64,000 nt of DNA, from contig NC_087392.1 of the NCBI RefSeq assembly GCF_963675165.1, positions 3,679,442-3,743,441 of the forward strand. Direction: 5' to 3'. Under the pieces are notes generated by a model. It did not search any database and was not told the origin of the DNA. It saw only the letters and a list, made by a program, of their open reading frames with translations. The translations under genes and the position numbers were made by a program. Positions 11,701 through 24,342 of this stretch are shown one piece after another (the first letter of the stretch is position 1; each line of letters opens with the position of its first letter). Source of the stretch: Halichondria panicea. Taxonomy: Eukaryota > Porifera > Demospongiae > Suberitida > Halichondriidae.

Positions 11701-13704
11701 GAGCAGCACCAGACCCATGGACGCTCCAGCAGTAGTAACAAGGTCCTCCCTGTATTCAGCAACACAACACTAACATTGATTGACATAATTATTACAACAG
11801 TTGACCAAAAAGCATGGCAAGCAGGGAGAGCCATACGTCAATCTGTTACAATGTCATTTACGTGCACATTTTCTAAACAGGAATTAACACAATGTGGAGA
11901 TAGCTGGTAAGAAAAGCTAAACGTGAAGATGCAATCTGCGAATTGTATTACCTGGCTACGGGTGCTCCATACTCTTCAGAGAGAAAGGTAGCCATTGCAG
12001 TGAGAAACTTGCCGTCTCCTGATTCAGCCCCGTAATGCATCAACCACTGGGGGAGCTCCCCCTCCTATAGTGTGGGAGTTCATAGGAGTTGCTCATTGAT
12101 TTAATAATTATGTCCTAATAAACTCTTGGTACATATTTTAATTACATTAGGCCACTGTTAGTTGCAAACATGTTTCAGATGAGAATGCAAGCTGGACTCT
12201 AATGAGGGAGGGAGGGTTCATAATTTATAATTCATTATGATGTCATATCTTGTAAAATTTACCTAATAATCATCTTTTATCACTACCGTAGAAACTGGAT
12301 TATTAGCGCATGCTCAACTGCAGGTGTGTTTTTTGTACTCAAATTGAAATGCTAATCGAAGGATTTAGTGAAATTTTACAATTGACTTTGTATCTATGAG
12401 CTGTACAGTCTATATAGCTAGCTGGTGATATCCATTTGGAAGGACTCTTTGGGCAAGCTGTTACCTTGTTTGATCATGCTGAGAGAATAGAAACTCAGAT
12501 GAGGTGGACTTTACAATTTTTGTTCCAGTTCCTGGTCAATTATGAATGTAGCATAATAATTATACATGATATACAGATCTAGGTAGGGTAGCCTGCTTGC
12601 CTAGTTCGCTTACTTTCTAGCTAGCTAGCTAACTGTCACAAGATATCTTGGTTGGAAATTATAGCTACATAATTATTATTCGTTCGTATATTATAGTAGT
12701 TACAATGTCATACTTAACTGTTTGCTTATCAGGGTGTCATACAGGGGGGAAAGGGGGGATATCCCCCCCTAGCTCCAATTTCCCCCCCCTTTCAATTATG
12801 ACTGAGTGTCCATAGCTGGGTATTGAAATAACAGTTGACCTTTTTTTAGCAACATTTTCTGGTTACTTTTCTCATTTCCCCCCTCTACTTCAAAATCCTG
12901 TATGACACCCTGCTTATGTTTTGCAGCCAGACTACACCTCAGACAATGCCTCGTGAGAAGAAAGAAGGAACCATTCATTGACTGGCGAAAGAATGACACG
13001 AGAATGTGACGTCCACATGTCTATGTCAAAGCCTCTACTCCACATCAGCTATTATAGCCAAGCATTATCATGATTCATTCATTTCCAATCTATCTAGACA
13101 CATAAGTTTTTGTTATTAACATTTTGTGCTATATTAAATCCCAGAATGCACATGTAAAGTGTATCCTTGTTATTGTCAAGCCTCCATCATCATTCTCAGT
13201 CAGAAATTTTCAAAAGTCATCTGAGACGCTCTCAGAGCTGGAACAACTAGAGACACACTTTCAGTAGCCATTTTTATTTGGAAAAATTCGTATACTAGAC
13301 CGTTACATCCGAGGCAATCATCATCCCAGCCCAAACGTCCGTTTACGGAGGCATTTCATATCCATGTAATTTATAGTATCTATGATTAAACACTGTGATT
13401 TCAATGGGGTTGATTTGATTAGTCTCGCAAAATGTATTACTTTTTAGTGACCTCACGGAAACTCAAGCGCAATGCATACTGATACTGAGGGCATCTTGCA
13501 ACCAACATCAGGTGTAGCTGAAATGCACAGAGCATATCCAGTGACAGAATCAAAAGGAATACATACCATTCTGGCTATTGTGGCTTGCTGAAACTTGGAG
13601 GCAGCCATTTTAAGCATGCTCTCACTAGGAGCACCCATCACCAAGTTCAGGATGTTCTCCCCCATCACAGAATCAAACTGCGTGTAAAAGTTAGTGGCAT
13701 CCAT
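8729..13704 (-). CDS. Class I/II PLP-dependent aminotransferase
   Basis: Fold-type I aminotransferase of the aminoadipate/aromatic-like group, probably moving amino groups between amino acids and keto acids in the cytosol. Ten exons with matching phases total 1233 nt (410 aa): 13704-13567, 12064-11952, 11749-11595, 11400-11239, 11108-10985, 10610-10373, 10214-10146, 9976-9928, 9861-9807 and 8858-8729. Active-site motifs are intact: HNPTG with Asn181, CDDVY with Asp209/210, and the PLP lysine in SNGTFSKVFGPG (Lys248). The C-terminal domain has GGYFLWVRLPG and CLRVTYSF. The start at 13704 (ATGGATGCC) is preferred; an in-frame ATG at 13833 would add 43 residues and reach into the shared promoter. 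Close relatives are familiar from fungi and bacteria; substrate unknown. Confidence 0.9.
9060..9713 (-). mobile_element. Mariner-like element copy in an aminotransferase intron
   Basis: Inverted, diverged copy of the element at 20972-21668. The shared stretch includes a TGGTTTCCATGGAAACAA-type core and the terminal repeat ending CCTGCAAGCACTG next to TA (9714-9715). The left end is not clear and may be truncated. The apparent reading frames inside are shared by both copies because the DNA is repeated, not because they encode a known protein. It lies in the last intron (8859-9806). Confidence 0.55.
12065..13566. other. First intron of the aminotransferase, 1.5 kb
   Basis: Apart from the 183-bp element at 12730-12912 it holds AT-rich DNA with TAGCTAGC runs. 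No exon-like sequence was found on either strand. Confidence 0.45.
12730..12912. mobile_element. MITE with CAGGG ends and 5-bp target duplication
   Basis: The 183-bp element begins CAGGGTGTCATACAGG and ends CCTGTATGACACCCTG. It is flanked by CTTAT on both sides (12725-12729 and 12913-12917). The interior has runs of G and C (GGGGGGATATCCCCCC). It belongs with the elements at 21987, 29840 and 39090 by end sequence and duplication length. Confidence 0.7.
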
Positions 13705-13878
13705 CGTCACTGCACTCAGACTCTTCGATTTAGACTCAGTTAATTGCAGTTTTCTCAGGCAGCGCAGATTTGCTTCAACGAGGGAGTACGAGTCACGTGG
13801 TTGTATTTGAACGAGCCCCTCCCCCATTTCCACAGCAGCTCAACCGAGCTCAACAGCAGGCAGGCTCTAGCTCTAGCT
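13705..13878. promoter_or_regulatory. Bidirectional promoter: aminotransferase / ankyrin-PH gene
   Basis: Only 174 bp separate the two divergent start codons. The spacer contains a palindromic E-box CACGTG at 13794-13799 and a C-rich run (CCCCTCCCCC) at about 13815, and no TATA box. This suits a compact shared promoter; activity is inferred. Confidence 0.5.
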
Positions 13879-16800
13879 ATGGATCTGAAGCCTCGTACAC
13901 CTCTCCCTCCAGGCATGGTGCCATCAGCCTCCGAGGAGGACCTGTCAAGCTTGCTGGAGGAAGAGCAGAAAATAAGAGAACAGAGATCAAAGGACATTGT
14001 GAAAGAGGTATTATAGCGGTTGGATCTCTATAAATTTATACCAAGAGTGCATAAGAGAAGAGTGTCGAACTACTGATACTTCTGCACAAACACTTTGCAC
14101 AAAGTAACATGACTCGCACGTAATAAAGTATTATAAATTTACTAGTAATCTCCTAGTAAATGCTACCCGTGACGTTTTTAGGGGTGTGGTAATTCAACAA
14201 TGACATCTGATTCTAGCTAGTCGTTCGCGTTTAACGTTCAGAACTGCTCACTGCACACTGATAGGAGACGATCTCTTTACAAAAATCATCTAAATAGAGA
14301 CAATAGTCGAGTTGATCCTCTTCGCTTGCACTCTTTGCTCACTATTAACAAATTCTGTGTGTTGCGTAATTATGCGCAAACGTCATCAATTACGAGTTAT
14401 ATACTCACGTGCAATTGTCAGGATGTCACGTTACTTTGTGCACAGTTTTTGTGTAGAAGTATCAGTAGTTCGACACTCTTCTCTTCTTATGCACTCTTGT
14501 TTATACTAAAAACGGCAAGAATTTCGAGTAATTGACCTTTCCGCATGAACAAATGCCTATATAAGCTTACTCATTGAGAGAATGCCCTTCTTTATTTAAT
14601 TTGTTGCGAATGCCTGATTTTGATGGCAGTGTCTGTTTTCCAACTCTCACTTTATGCCATTATTTTTAGATCATCCCTAAAAATGTATTAACCTCCTGTC
14701 TTCTGTTCAGTCTTCTCCTCTGACTATTATTTAAGCTAAATTTTGGTTAACAGGGAAGCTTTAGTGAGGTTTCAGCCAAGGAGGGTACAGAGGGCACAGA
14801 TCTCGGTGTTGGTGTGCTAAGAACACCTGTTGCTGCTCCTGGTGCCCCACCTGAAGCATGGAGGTCGGCAACTGAACAGCAGGCCCCAGATACATTCCAA
14901 ATTGACCTGAGTATGTCAGATTAGCTACATCCTGAGAATATACACTACATTGTATTGCTGCTTTACAACATACCGTGCAAACAGGTGGAAATGATGACGA
15001 AGAAGCAGAAAATGGAATAAAAAAAGTACCGGTTAGTTACAATACCATTATACCATGTAAATTTCAAGGCTACAATTGTGACAGGTTTTCCAGGGTATTA
15101 TGACTCCAGAACTTGGGAAGACACCAAGGCGAAAACTATGGTCCCCTTTCTCAAAGTCGAAAGATAAAGTTCACGGTGAGTCAGGGATACATATTGACAT
15201 ACACTGATCTTATCTTTCCACTATGAAACAGATCTTCGTGAAGAAGTGCTATCTAGAGGAGGAGAAAGCTTTTCTGAGCAGCAGTCAACCCCAAAGCGAA
15301 AAATGTCTTCACTAAAGAAAAATAAAGTTGCCCCAAGCCCAGCTAGGCCAGCAACTAATCTCAATACTGGCTCCAACTTCACATCACTTATGTACGATGA
15401 AAATGAAAACAGTTTGCCTCCAGCAAAAGGAGGTAGTAAGCAGAAACCTGACGATATTTTGTTGAAAGAAGAAATTGTTTCCACTTCGCAAGAGGAACGT
15501 CCACTAACACCAACGATAATAGTCAAATCAAGGGGTCAAGAAGATCTTGTAATTCAAAATGACATTGAAGAAAGGAGTACTGCAGGTATGTACATTATAC
15601 ATGCATGCTGCCTTGTAAATAGCTACTGCATGTCTGTGTTATTATGGTTCGCTATATACAGGTCCCAGTAGCTCTAGCAGTGTGGAGGCACTCTATAGTA
15701 CAGTAGTGAAGCCGAAATGCAGAAACATTGCAACACAAGGGGCCGAAATGGAAATATCTGAGTTGATCACAGAGCTACCAAAGCTGGAAACACATGATCC
15801 AGAGCCGACCACTGATACGAGCTTTGTCCTTGAGAATCAATACACACATTGTCAAACACCCAATGTAGATGATCATGCTTACGAATTGGTTGATGCTCCA
15901 TATCTTGAAGCTCCAGATATACCAGTCTACAGCGCTTCAGTGTACAAGGAGCTAATGAAGCATCAAGATACTGGCAATGTGCAACTAGTCTCTGTCAAGG
16001 GAACCATAAGCCAGGCTAAGAGTTTTCCAATAGGCAGCTCTTCCGACATGTCTCCTCTGCACTATGCTGCCGCAAGTGGAGATAAGAAAGAGCTTGGTCG
16101 ATTATTGTCAAGTCTTCCTGTCATTCAAGACCCGGTTGAGATGGTCCTTGGTACGGAGAAGATGTGTGGGCGTGAGGGGCTTGAGGTGTCTGACAGTGAA
16201 GGCAGGACACCAATCATGCATGCAGTGCACAACAACCATCTTCATGGCGTCAAAATGCTTGCTGAAGTTGGAGCAAACGTGAACACACTCGCTCTTGGTG
16301 AGCTTAATGCATGATTATATACATGTACTAGAATGTTAGATATTCTGTAGATGGAAGTACGTGTCTTCACCAAGCAGCCTACTCTGGTAGCATTGACATG
16401 GTGGCATTACTGATGGGCCTCGGAGCTGATGGTTTGACGAGAGTAAGTAAATGATCTGAGCTCTGAGCTCTATGTAATATCTACAAGATTGTGCCATGTC
16501 ATTCACTCTATAATTATAACTTTGCTTATAAATCACAAACTGTCCTACGTGCATGCATGCACTGTTATAGGACAGCGAAGGGAGAACACCACTGCACTGG
16601 TGCACAAACAATACAGTACCAGAAACAATTGATCTCATTTTGGATAAGGTACAGCAATAATCATGTGTATGTACATGTACATGTGACTCCATGCATTGTG
16701 TCATCGGTAAGCGATCCTCCCACGCATGCGTGAAAGTATAATTATTATAGTCGTTCATGGTATTGCATAATATGCATTTAAATAATGTCTAAAGGTACCT

Positions 16801-19800
16801 GGCCTAAACGTGGATGTTCGAGACAGTGCCATGATGACCCCCCTCATGTGGGCAGCCTTCCACGGCCACCAGCAACACGTCATGAGGTTGATAGAGAGGG
16901 GAGCTGATCCTCAACTGACAGACGTTGATGGAATGACTGCAGCCCACTGGTCTGTTCAGAGACACGATACACGTACACTGCAAGTGCTTATTAGCCCTGC
17001 AAGTGCAGGATACAGAGACAACAAGGGGAAGACTGTCATGCATCAAGCTGCAGAGAGGGTAAACTGATTGTGCACATAATTATTTGCATGTACATGTGTA
17101 TAATTATGTAGAACACCCTTAATTGAGTCAACAAGTTGCATGGTCGAGTGGATGGGCCTAAAAGTGGTTTTAAATTTATATGTTGTTGCCAGACCCACCT
17201 AATGCACCGATACTCCTAGTCTTCTGTATAGTCATACATTTGCTTATCAAAACGGTGTGTTGCTATAATTATTATAGGCAACGATATGCCTTGTAAATAA
17301 AGCAGGCTTCATGTACGTTTTTTTCGTTGGCCTTGTAATGCAGTATTTTAATGACATGATGTAGGGTAGTGCTAAAGCTGTGAGCTTGATTAAGGCTGTC
17401 AAACCAACTTCAGTCAATGACCAGGACAATGACGGGTATGTATACATACATCACACTTCAGAAGGGTTGTTTTCTAGATAAATACGTTTTAATGTCCCCC
17501 CATTATAGTCGAACACCTCTTCATTGGGCAACTGTTTGTGAGAGTCCCGATGCTGTTAGAGCCCTGCTAACTCTTGGAGGTACTCACACATTTTACAATG
17601 TTTTTTTTCTGAATCAGTTTATATGGCACCTTTTTTAATAGCTAATACAGGTGTCAAGGATTTCAGCGAAATGACTGCAATGGACTATGCCACTCAGAAA
17701 GAACTACATTACTGTGCACTGCTACTGAGTCAGGCGGAAGGGTTTGATGACCCTGACAAGTAATAAACCTACTAGTTATTCTATCCATATCCAAATAATG
17801 TTGTAATGATTCTCATGCATGCATGATCTTTGCATACACAAAGCTACCATCTAATTCCAACGTTTGGTGCAACAACAGCTGCCTTTGGAACACGAGCTCT
17901 CCAGCTACAGGTAGAGTTACTTCAGACTACTAGATAATTCATATTACTTAACATAAAATTGATATAATTTAAAATAGTATAATTTACGTAATATAGACAT
18001 GTATGCATATCGTATTACCAAAGGCGTATAAAAAGACAGACAGCAAAAACTTAAAGGGAGCGGTGGAAAAGTACAGTAATATCTAAAAATAAATTCTTAT
18101 ACGCCCTTGGTATTACCAAAGGCTGTCTAAAAAGATTAACAGATTAACAGTTGAAGTTTGAAGTTTGAGAATAGCCTTATTTGTTTATGCCTTCTTTCTT
18201 CATAAGCCATTGGTATTTATTCACAATGTTTCGCGAGCGTTATTAATCTGCTAAATCAGAAGATATTTTGACTGTCTAACTTTTGCAATTTTGCAAGGAT
18301 CTTGCTACATACCGTATAGCTAGTGTAGGTCTTATTTTTGCGAAGTCATTAGCACTTGCAAAAATCGCATACAATGCTCGCAAAACATTGTAGTATCGTC
18401 TAACTGTGTTCGAGCCATGCACAATTAATCGGCTTTCAATTGAGGCCCGTACAATCACCACGGCGTTTAATCGAGGAAGTTGATCGCCTAAACGCACAAG
18501 TATGCTCGCATACACTACGGTAGTTCGGTATTGTAATTATAAATTATATAATTATAGCAAACATGAACTTTTTAAGTTTTTTGTTTTTGCAGGAAGGTCA
18601 AGTAGCAAACATGGAGGATGTGGAGAATGTACTCACCAAAGACCAAATTAAACAGCTTCAGGTCAGAACATTTTTTATTCACTTCACTCTAATTACGCAC
18701 TGCTGATATACAGACTGTATGCAGTGGAACCTTATTGAGCAAGTTCTCAAATGAGGGGCGAGGTCAAACACATCCACGGTTCACTTGGGTAAATCCTTCT
18801 AACACCAAGGTACGACGTACCTGCATGCATGAGGAAATAATTATAGTATATAAGATATACATGTAACATAATTATCAAGTACGTTTTTGATCAAAGTTAG
18901 CCGTTTCAGCCCTTTAAAATACGGCCTGGTATCTATTGCATAGGTGATAGTGTGCATGCGCTTAATCATAGGCATGGCCCATCCACGCTTATTCACTAAT
19001 ACGGTATAATTATAATTATATAATTGACATGATTGAGGTTAGCTATAGCTGTGGATTATGTCCTCCATTGCGTTGTGAGAAGGCTTACATGTATACTAGT
19101 ATGAGGCTAGCTCTCATGTACATCCACGATGGTCGGAATGTCTGAGTTTAGTTTCTGTATAGGCTATGGCAAGTCTTTGTGCTTCCAACTGCAAGGTAAC
19201 TCGACCATGCATGCGACCATCGTAGAGGTATGTGAGAGCCCCTTCTGGCTTCAGACTAGTGTGCAAGCCTTCTTGAAAACGCAATAGAGGGCATATAAAC
19301 CACAAATTCACAGGAGACGAAGTATTTTATTCCTAGTGCAGTATACAAACTAACAAGTATTTTTTTCTGGCTTCAGACTAGTGTGCAAGCCTTCTTGAAA
19401 ACGCAATAGAGGGCATATAAACCACAAATTCACAGGAGACGAAGTATTTTATTCCTAGTGCAGTATACAAACTATTTTTACGGCAAAGGTTTACTAACGT
19501 ATAACAAATTCCCCAGATTGTGGGAAATCAGTCAGTGGTGCATGTGCACTATCACCCATGCAATATAATTATACCAGGCCGTACTTTAATCGGCCTGGAC
19601 TCGAGGCTAGATCAAAGAGTCTGCTATACAACTGCGCTGCATATATATATATCATTTCAGATTTGCTGGGCAAAGGACAAGAATTCTGAAACAAAGGATA
19701 CCAAGTCAGGTATACATGATAGAATCACTGGCTCTGCATGTGAGAAAATATGCCCAAATCAATTTGTGCTTTGTGTTTCCTCTGAAGAAACAAATCTAAT

Positions 19801-20648
19801 GTGATTTCAAAGTCTACTGCAAATATGCATGCCATATATGTACATCCATTGCCCTGGCACAAAATACTGTGCTCAACTTGAACGTCAGATACTTTTATTA
19901 CGTTGTAAGAAAATCACCACTGTGCTTACAGATATTTTGGTGGGAGTGCGCTCATCTGCAAGCCCAGTGGTTTTTAGTCGAAAGGATTTTGACCCCATGA
20001 ACAAGCACAAGTACTCCTTCTCAATTTTCACAGCATCGAGGTACAGTGCAAGCATAGGAGATGCATTAAGGATAAAAAATTATAATTATACTGCTGTTCT
20101 ACTTTAAAATTTAAAATGTCCTGGACTCTTGGATGGTGACAAAGATAAATAACTTAATGTAGATCATGACATTTTTTATTGTGGAGTTTTATAACGAATT
20201 TTCTATTACTGTTCGAAAGACTGTAACAGTGTACTGACAACAGCAAAATGTACTGTTTTCACAGAGTTCTTGATATGGTGGCTTTGTCATCTGAAGACTA
20301 CAAGAACTGGTTGAATGGGCTGCAACTAGTACTGCACCTTGGTAGCATCAATACAACCAGGGTGAGTTGACCATACATTATAATTATTATACTTTCCATG
20401 CAACATTCTTTTTGTATAAACATGTATGTTAATTATTATACATTCTATACACCGGGGGTATTGATTTTGATGACTTCTGGTTACTTGATGTTATTCATTA
20501 ACCCTTTACCTGTCATTGACGCTTTAAGGCGTCATAAACGAATCACTGTTGTCTGTTAATATTGTGTTTCATGCATTGGTCCCTTCTGCAGCTTCTAAGT
20601 ATTATTCAGAATGCCTCAGGCACAGGAGAGATGAGACCCATTCCATAA
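13879..20648 (+). CDS. Ankyrin-repeat protein with C-terminal PH-like domain (ANKRD55-like repeats)
   Basis: Nineteen exons in perfect phase, 2643 nt, 880 aa: 13879-14007, 14754-14910, 14985-15031, 15085-15175, 15232-15585, 15662-16297, 16351-16442, 16571-16648, 16795-17058, 17365-17435, 17509-17579, 17651-17759, 17844-17910, 18593-18661, 18714-18809, 19661-19709, 19932-20040, 20265-20361 and 20592-20648. Residues 1-385 are low-complexity, acidic and Ser/Pro-rich. About nine ankyrin repeats follow (388-700), including DSEGRTPLHWCTNN, AMMTPLMWAAFHGH and DGRTPLHWAT, which recall ANKRD55. Residues 745-862 form a PH-like fold: SGTLLSKF start, PRFTWVNP, a core strand with ICWAKD and a C-terminal helix with NWLNGLQLVL. 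The likely role is a lipid- or membrane-binding scaffold. Its 3' end is 82 bp from that of PAM17. Confidence 0.85.
19243..19474. repeat. Direct tandem duplication, period 122 bp
   Basis: A segment starting TTCTGGCTTCAGACTAGTG occurs at 19243 and again at 19365, apparently identical over about 110 bp (to CAGTATACAAACTA). It lies in the ankyrin-PH intron 18810-19660 and does not touch an exon. Confidence 0.8.
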
Positions 20649-20730
20649 CACAAAGAAGCAACATGAAAACTGTACACAAGAGTATATATAAGCACTGTTT
20701 GTGATTAACTCTAACACAAAAAATATTGGT

Positions 20731-23700
20731 TTATGTACTGACTGTTTCATTTTGTTTGAACTTCGCCATGTCCTTTTTTCGTTTCTGTTGCTGTCGCACC
20801 CACTGTCTGTAGTCACTCAGAGAAAGCACTTTTTCCCCGTAATAGTCATCCTCATACTTCGACACCTCTGAGTACCGGTGCTTCTGAAGACGCTTCAAGA
20901 ACTCTGTCTCTTTCTGTAGAAGAATGGCAGGTGTTTTCAGGCAGTGGTAGTGGGTACTTAGATCTATGTTACAGTGCTTGCAGCCTAGAGAGTAAAATAC
21001 CACAATAGGGTGAGCAGTTGTACTTAAACGTATCTCAAGATTGGAAGAAATTGTGCTGATACCATTTTATAGGTGAATGAATAAGCTACAACATTATTTG
21101 AAAACATTTCCCCAAAAGTTGTTGTAGTGGAAAATCATTTTAATGGGGGTGATCGTACAAATGTGTGTAACATCAAATTAATATCTCCTAAACTAATGGA
21201 CAAATTTTTTGCATCAAAAGATAGAAAATTTATCAACAATTAATGTGCAAAAACAATTAGACCATATCCGACAAATTTGCTTGAGTTCCATCGCTAAGCG
21301 AAAAGGCACCTAGATAAATAATCAGTTTGTGTACATATGTAAACTTTACGAAACCATGCATAATTATGTTAGATAAACTATTCAGGAATGTTGTGCCACA
21401 GTTCCCTTACCTTAGCCGACAACAATTGGTATTTTCCATCGCTAAGCGATTGTCCACTATAGAACATTTTTGCTCTTATATAAACCACCACATACCCACC
21501 ACCTTTGGTTTCCATGGAAACAATTTTGGATATATTTTAGAGTATTCTTTTATCTACACAATGGTATCAGCAAAATTTCTTAGAAATGTTCCCATCACAA
21601 GCTATTCACATTTACGTACCAATACCAGCAAATTTGCGTTTTTTTTTACTCTTTGGCTGCAAGCACTGTAGTTACAGTATATCGGAGAGGGACTGAAAAG
21701 GGTAGGACAATTAAAGACCCATCACATCTCTGATTCACCTATTACGATGAAATGTACTGCCGCAGTGAACGCGCAGAACAGTCATGGCATGGGTGTATCA
21801 CAATAGTTAGTCTAGCAAGCCATGCCCCTTGGGGTAGAGAAGGGTCTGGCAACAGTGTGTACATAATATGGAGTTGTTCCAGTGGAATTTAGTTTTTTAC
21901 TCACTGTTATAGCTAGTTTTGCACCAGTCGCTACCAAAGAAGAAGCAAGAGACAAAAATTCATCTCAGGAAAATTGATAACATGTTCAGGGGCGGATCCA
22001 GAAAAAATAAAAGGGGCGAAGCCCCGTACGAGGGTGGCAGAGCCACCCAGGGGGTGGGTATGGTGCTCCCCCTCCCGCCTCGCCGGAGGCGAAATTTTTT
22101 GCTTTTTACAATTTGCTCACACTTTTACCTTTGAACTGTCATATTAATAAGTGAATACTGAATATGAAAAAGTTAATACAAAAAACTCGTTCTAATCAAT
22201 AAAAAGATGTATACTGTAGATGTTACATCTACATTCATGCACTCTAATTGGTACATGAAAGAATCACAATGCCTACCTATAGACTGCACTGAGAGTGAGA
22301 GGAGGTAAGGCTGCTTCCTTGCAACTAGCTGAAAAAGTCTGAGATCTGCTCCATGTTGCAGCTCAACAGCATGCACAATAGCCTCCTTCACAAGGCCTAG
22401 GAAGAGAGGCCCGGGATATGATCGAGGCTACAAAACATTGCACAAGGAGCTGACTCAGCAACAGCAATAGTTGACCTATGCACTTTATTAGTTCTAGCTA
22501 GCTAGCTAGCTATAGCGAGTATGTCCAGCTATCTAGCCTACATCCTTTATACTCTTAGTAGCTAGACTTGGCTGTTGTCTAGCATCTCTTAAGTCAGTGT
22601 GTCTACATGCAGATGCATAAGTAACAAGGTTGGTGGCAAAATTGTTGTAACCTCAGACTAGCAATACATAGGTAGTTTTTCAAAAGGGGCGAGTATGTCC
22701 AGCTAGCTAGCCTACATCCTTTATACTCTTAGTAGCTAGACTTGGCTGTTGTCTAGCATCTCTTAAGTCAGTGTGTCTACATGCATATGCATAAGTAACA
22801 AGGTTGGTGGCAAAATTGTTGTAACCTCACACTAGCAATACATAGGTAGTTTTTCAAAAGGGGGGAGCTTCAGCTCCTCAAAACCACCCCCTAGATCCGC
22901 CCCTGATGTTGCTTTTCTTCAACTATTTTGTTTTGCACTATTATTTTTGATATAAATACATGAGTTTACAATTTGTTTCTGCTTCCCTCAAAACATCTCT
23001 CCATAATTGATACAGCGTTAGTACATATGGGTGTGGTTTTTGAGATAAGTGGATGGTGATTTTAAATGTATAATCTGATTGGCGGTGCAAGGGACAACTC
23101 CATATGCACACTGTTGCCAGACCCTTCGTGAAGGGACCTGGCTTGCGAGACTACACAATAGTGTATAAATACATTTGGGATAATTGTCCTTTGCTATATA
23201 ACAGGTCGTACTCCATTCTAAATTTTGGGGACAAAAGGTTATTCTTTAAAGAGGAACACATAATTAACTGCCTCTTAATCGGAAGGATTATTCCTAAAAC
23301 TTACTTGATCGAATTGCCTTGCTTTCTCTCTGGACAAAATTCTCCAGGTAGCATTAAATATGGTTCCTCCAAGCATATACCCTACTATCGCACTGGCTGC
23401 TCCACACAGACCGGCAAACACAATGGGATCAAGGCCCCTGCAGAGAGGGAGGTTGTGCTGATAGTGGGTAAATATTTGATTGAACTGGACTACCGGTTAA
23501 TAAGCGTACTTGGTTAATAAGCGCACATCAACTAATAGGTGCATACTGGTTAGCAGACCAAGAGCCTTGATAGAAGGCGCATGGTTTTCTGCACAGTTCT
23601 CTGCCCAACAACTGGTTACTCCACACTTTTTTTTATTTTTATAGATGTTAAGTTTCTTTCACTACCGGTAGTTGTGTTACTACTGTCAGATATGACTATA

Positions 23701-24342
23701 GACCTCATGCAGACATGCGATCGAGCTAGCTAATGGAGATTTGCTTCATTGAAACGTCATGGGCGTGGTTAATCTCTATATAAGCGCATCCGGATAATAG
23801 GCGCATAGAGGCCTGCTCTTTTCCCTATAGGTGCATGCGCTTACTAACCGGTATTATTATTACTATAGAGAAAACCACTAAGTGAAAGGCCTAGGACACA
23901 TTTATTTTCAATGTGAGTACTGTATACTTTAGTCTATATGCAAACACAAAGCTATAGAGGTAGCAACATCAATCACTTAGCAATATGAAATGCAAGGACA
24001 CACAAATTCACAATGACACCTGACTCACAATATTGGCTGGACTTCCTCGGGTGTCATTTCAAACATACCAGGATTCATCTGTACATTAATTAGAGACGAA
24101 ACACCCATGCTGATAAATGCTAATGGGATACCAGCAACTCTCGACCGGGATTTTAGAGTTTTTCGAAGTTTGCGGTAATCTTCAAAAGATATGTCTGCCT
24201 GAGAACTGTAAAGGTGATTGTGTACAACAGCAGCACATCTTGAGAGTGAAGGAGGAAGTATCTTTGGTGGTGAGGCTATCCATTTCGAGTACGATCTTGA
24301 CCCCCATATGCACAGTGGAGTGAACCTCTGAAAACAAGCCAT
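20731..24342 (-). CDS. PAM17: PAM17, TIM23 presequence-translocase motor subunit
   Basis: Pam17 sits in the mitochondrial inner membrane and helps couple the TIM23 channel to the import motor. Three exons, 24342-24029, 23437-23305 and 20913-20731, join in phase to 630 nt (209 aa; yeast Pam17 is about 200). Residues 1-45 are rich in Arg, Ser and Lys with few acidic residues, as in a mitochondrial presequence. Two membrane spans flank MTPEEV and [10 protein letters not shown] (about 70-88 and 110-132). The C-terminal tail has KETEFLKR and [17 protein letters not shown], close to the family's DYYGEKI and YRQWL signature. The second intron is 2.4 kb because two mobile elements lie in it. Start: the ATG at 24342 opens MACFQRF; upstream in-frame codons lack ATG. 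Confidence 0.85.
20972..21668. mobile_element. Mariner-like non-autonomous element (TA-flanked)
   Basis: The 697-bp element starts CAGTGCTTGCAGCCTAGAG and ends GGCTGCAAGCACTG, with TA on both sides (20970-20971 and 21669-21670). It lies in PAM17 intron 2, starting about 60 bp from exon 3. A diverged inverted copy is at 9060-9713 and a partial one at 52040-52260. No transposase seen. Confidence 0.65.
21987..22905. mobile_element. MITE-like element with CAGGGGCGGATCC ends, 5-bp target duplication
   Basis: The 919-bp element has ends CAGGGGCGGATCCAG and CTAGATCCGCCCCTG. The target duplication ATGTT is at 21982-21986 and 22906-22910. Inside, a 174-bp direct tandem duplication starts GCGAGTATGTCCAGCT at 22515 and 22689. 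It lies in PAM17 intron 2. No transposase is visible. Confidence 0.7.
22515..22861. repeat. Internal tandem duplication, period 174 bp
   Basis: Two near-identical copies, from GCGAGTATGTCCAGCT to TTTTTCAAAAGGGG, differ by a few bases (for example GCTATC against GCTAGC and CAGATGC against CATATGC). It is nested inside the 5-bp-duplication element. Confidence 0.8.

Noticed and set aside
20914-20986. Zinc-finger-like CKHC...HYHC extension upstream of PAM17 exon 3
   Set aside because: Part of it is the terminal repeat of the TA-flanked element (GCTGCAAGCACTG). PAM17 is complete without it, and the frame is open only by chance.
22276-22396. Exon-like segment reading [14 protein letters not shown] in PAM17 intron 2
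   Set aside because: It lies inside the 5-bp-duplication element, and its 5' phase does not fit PAM17 exon 2.
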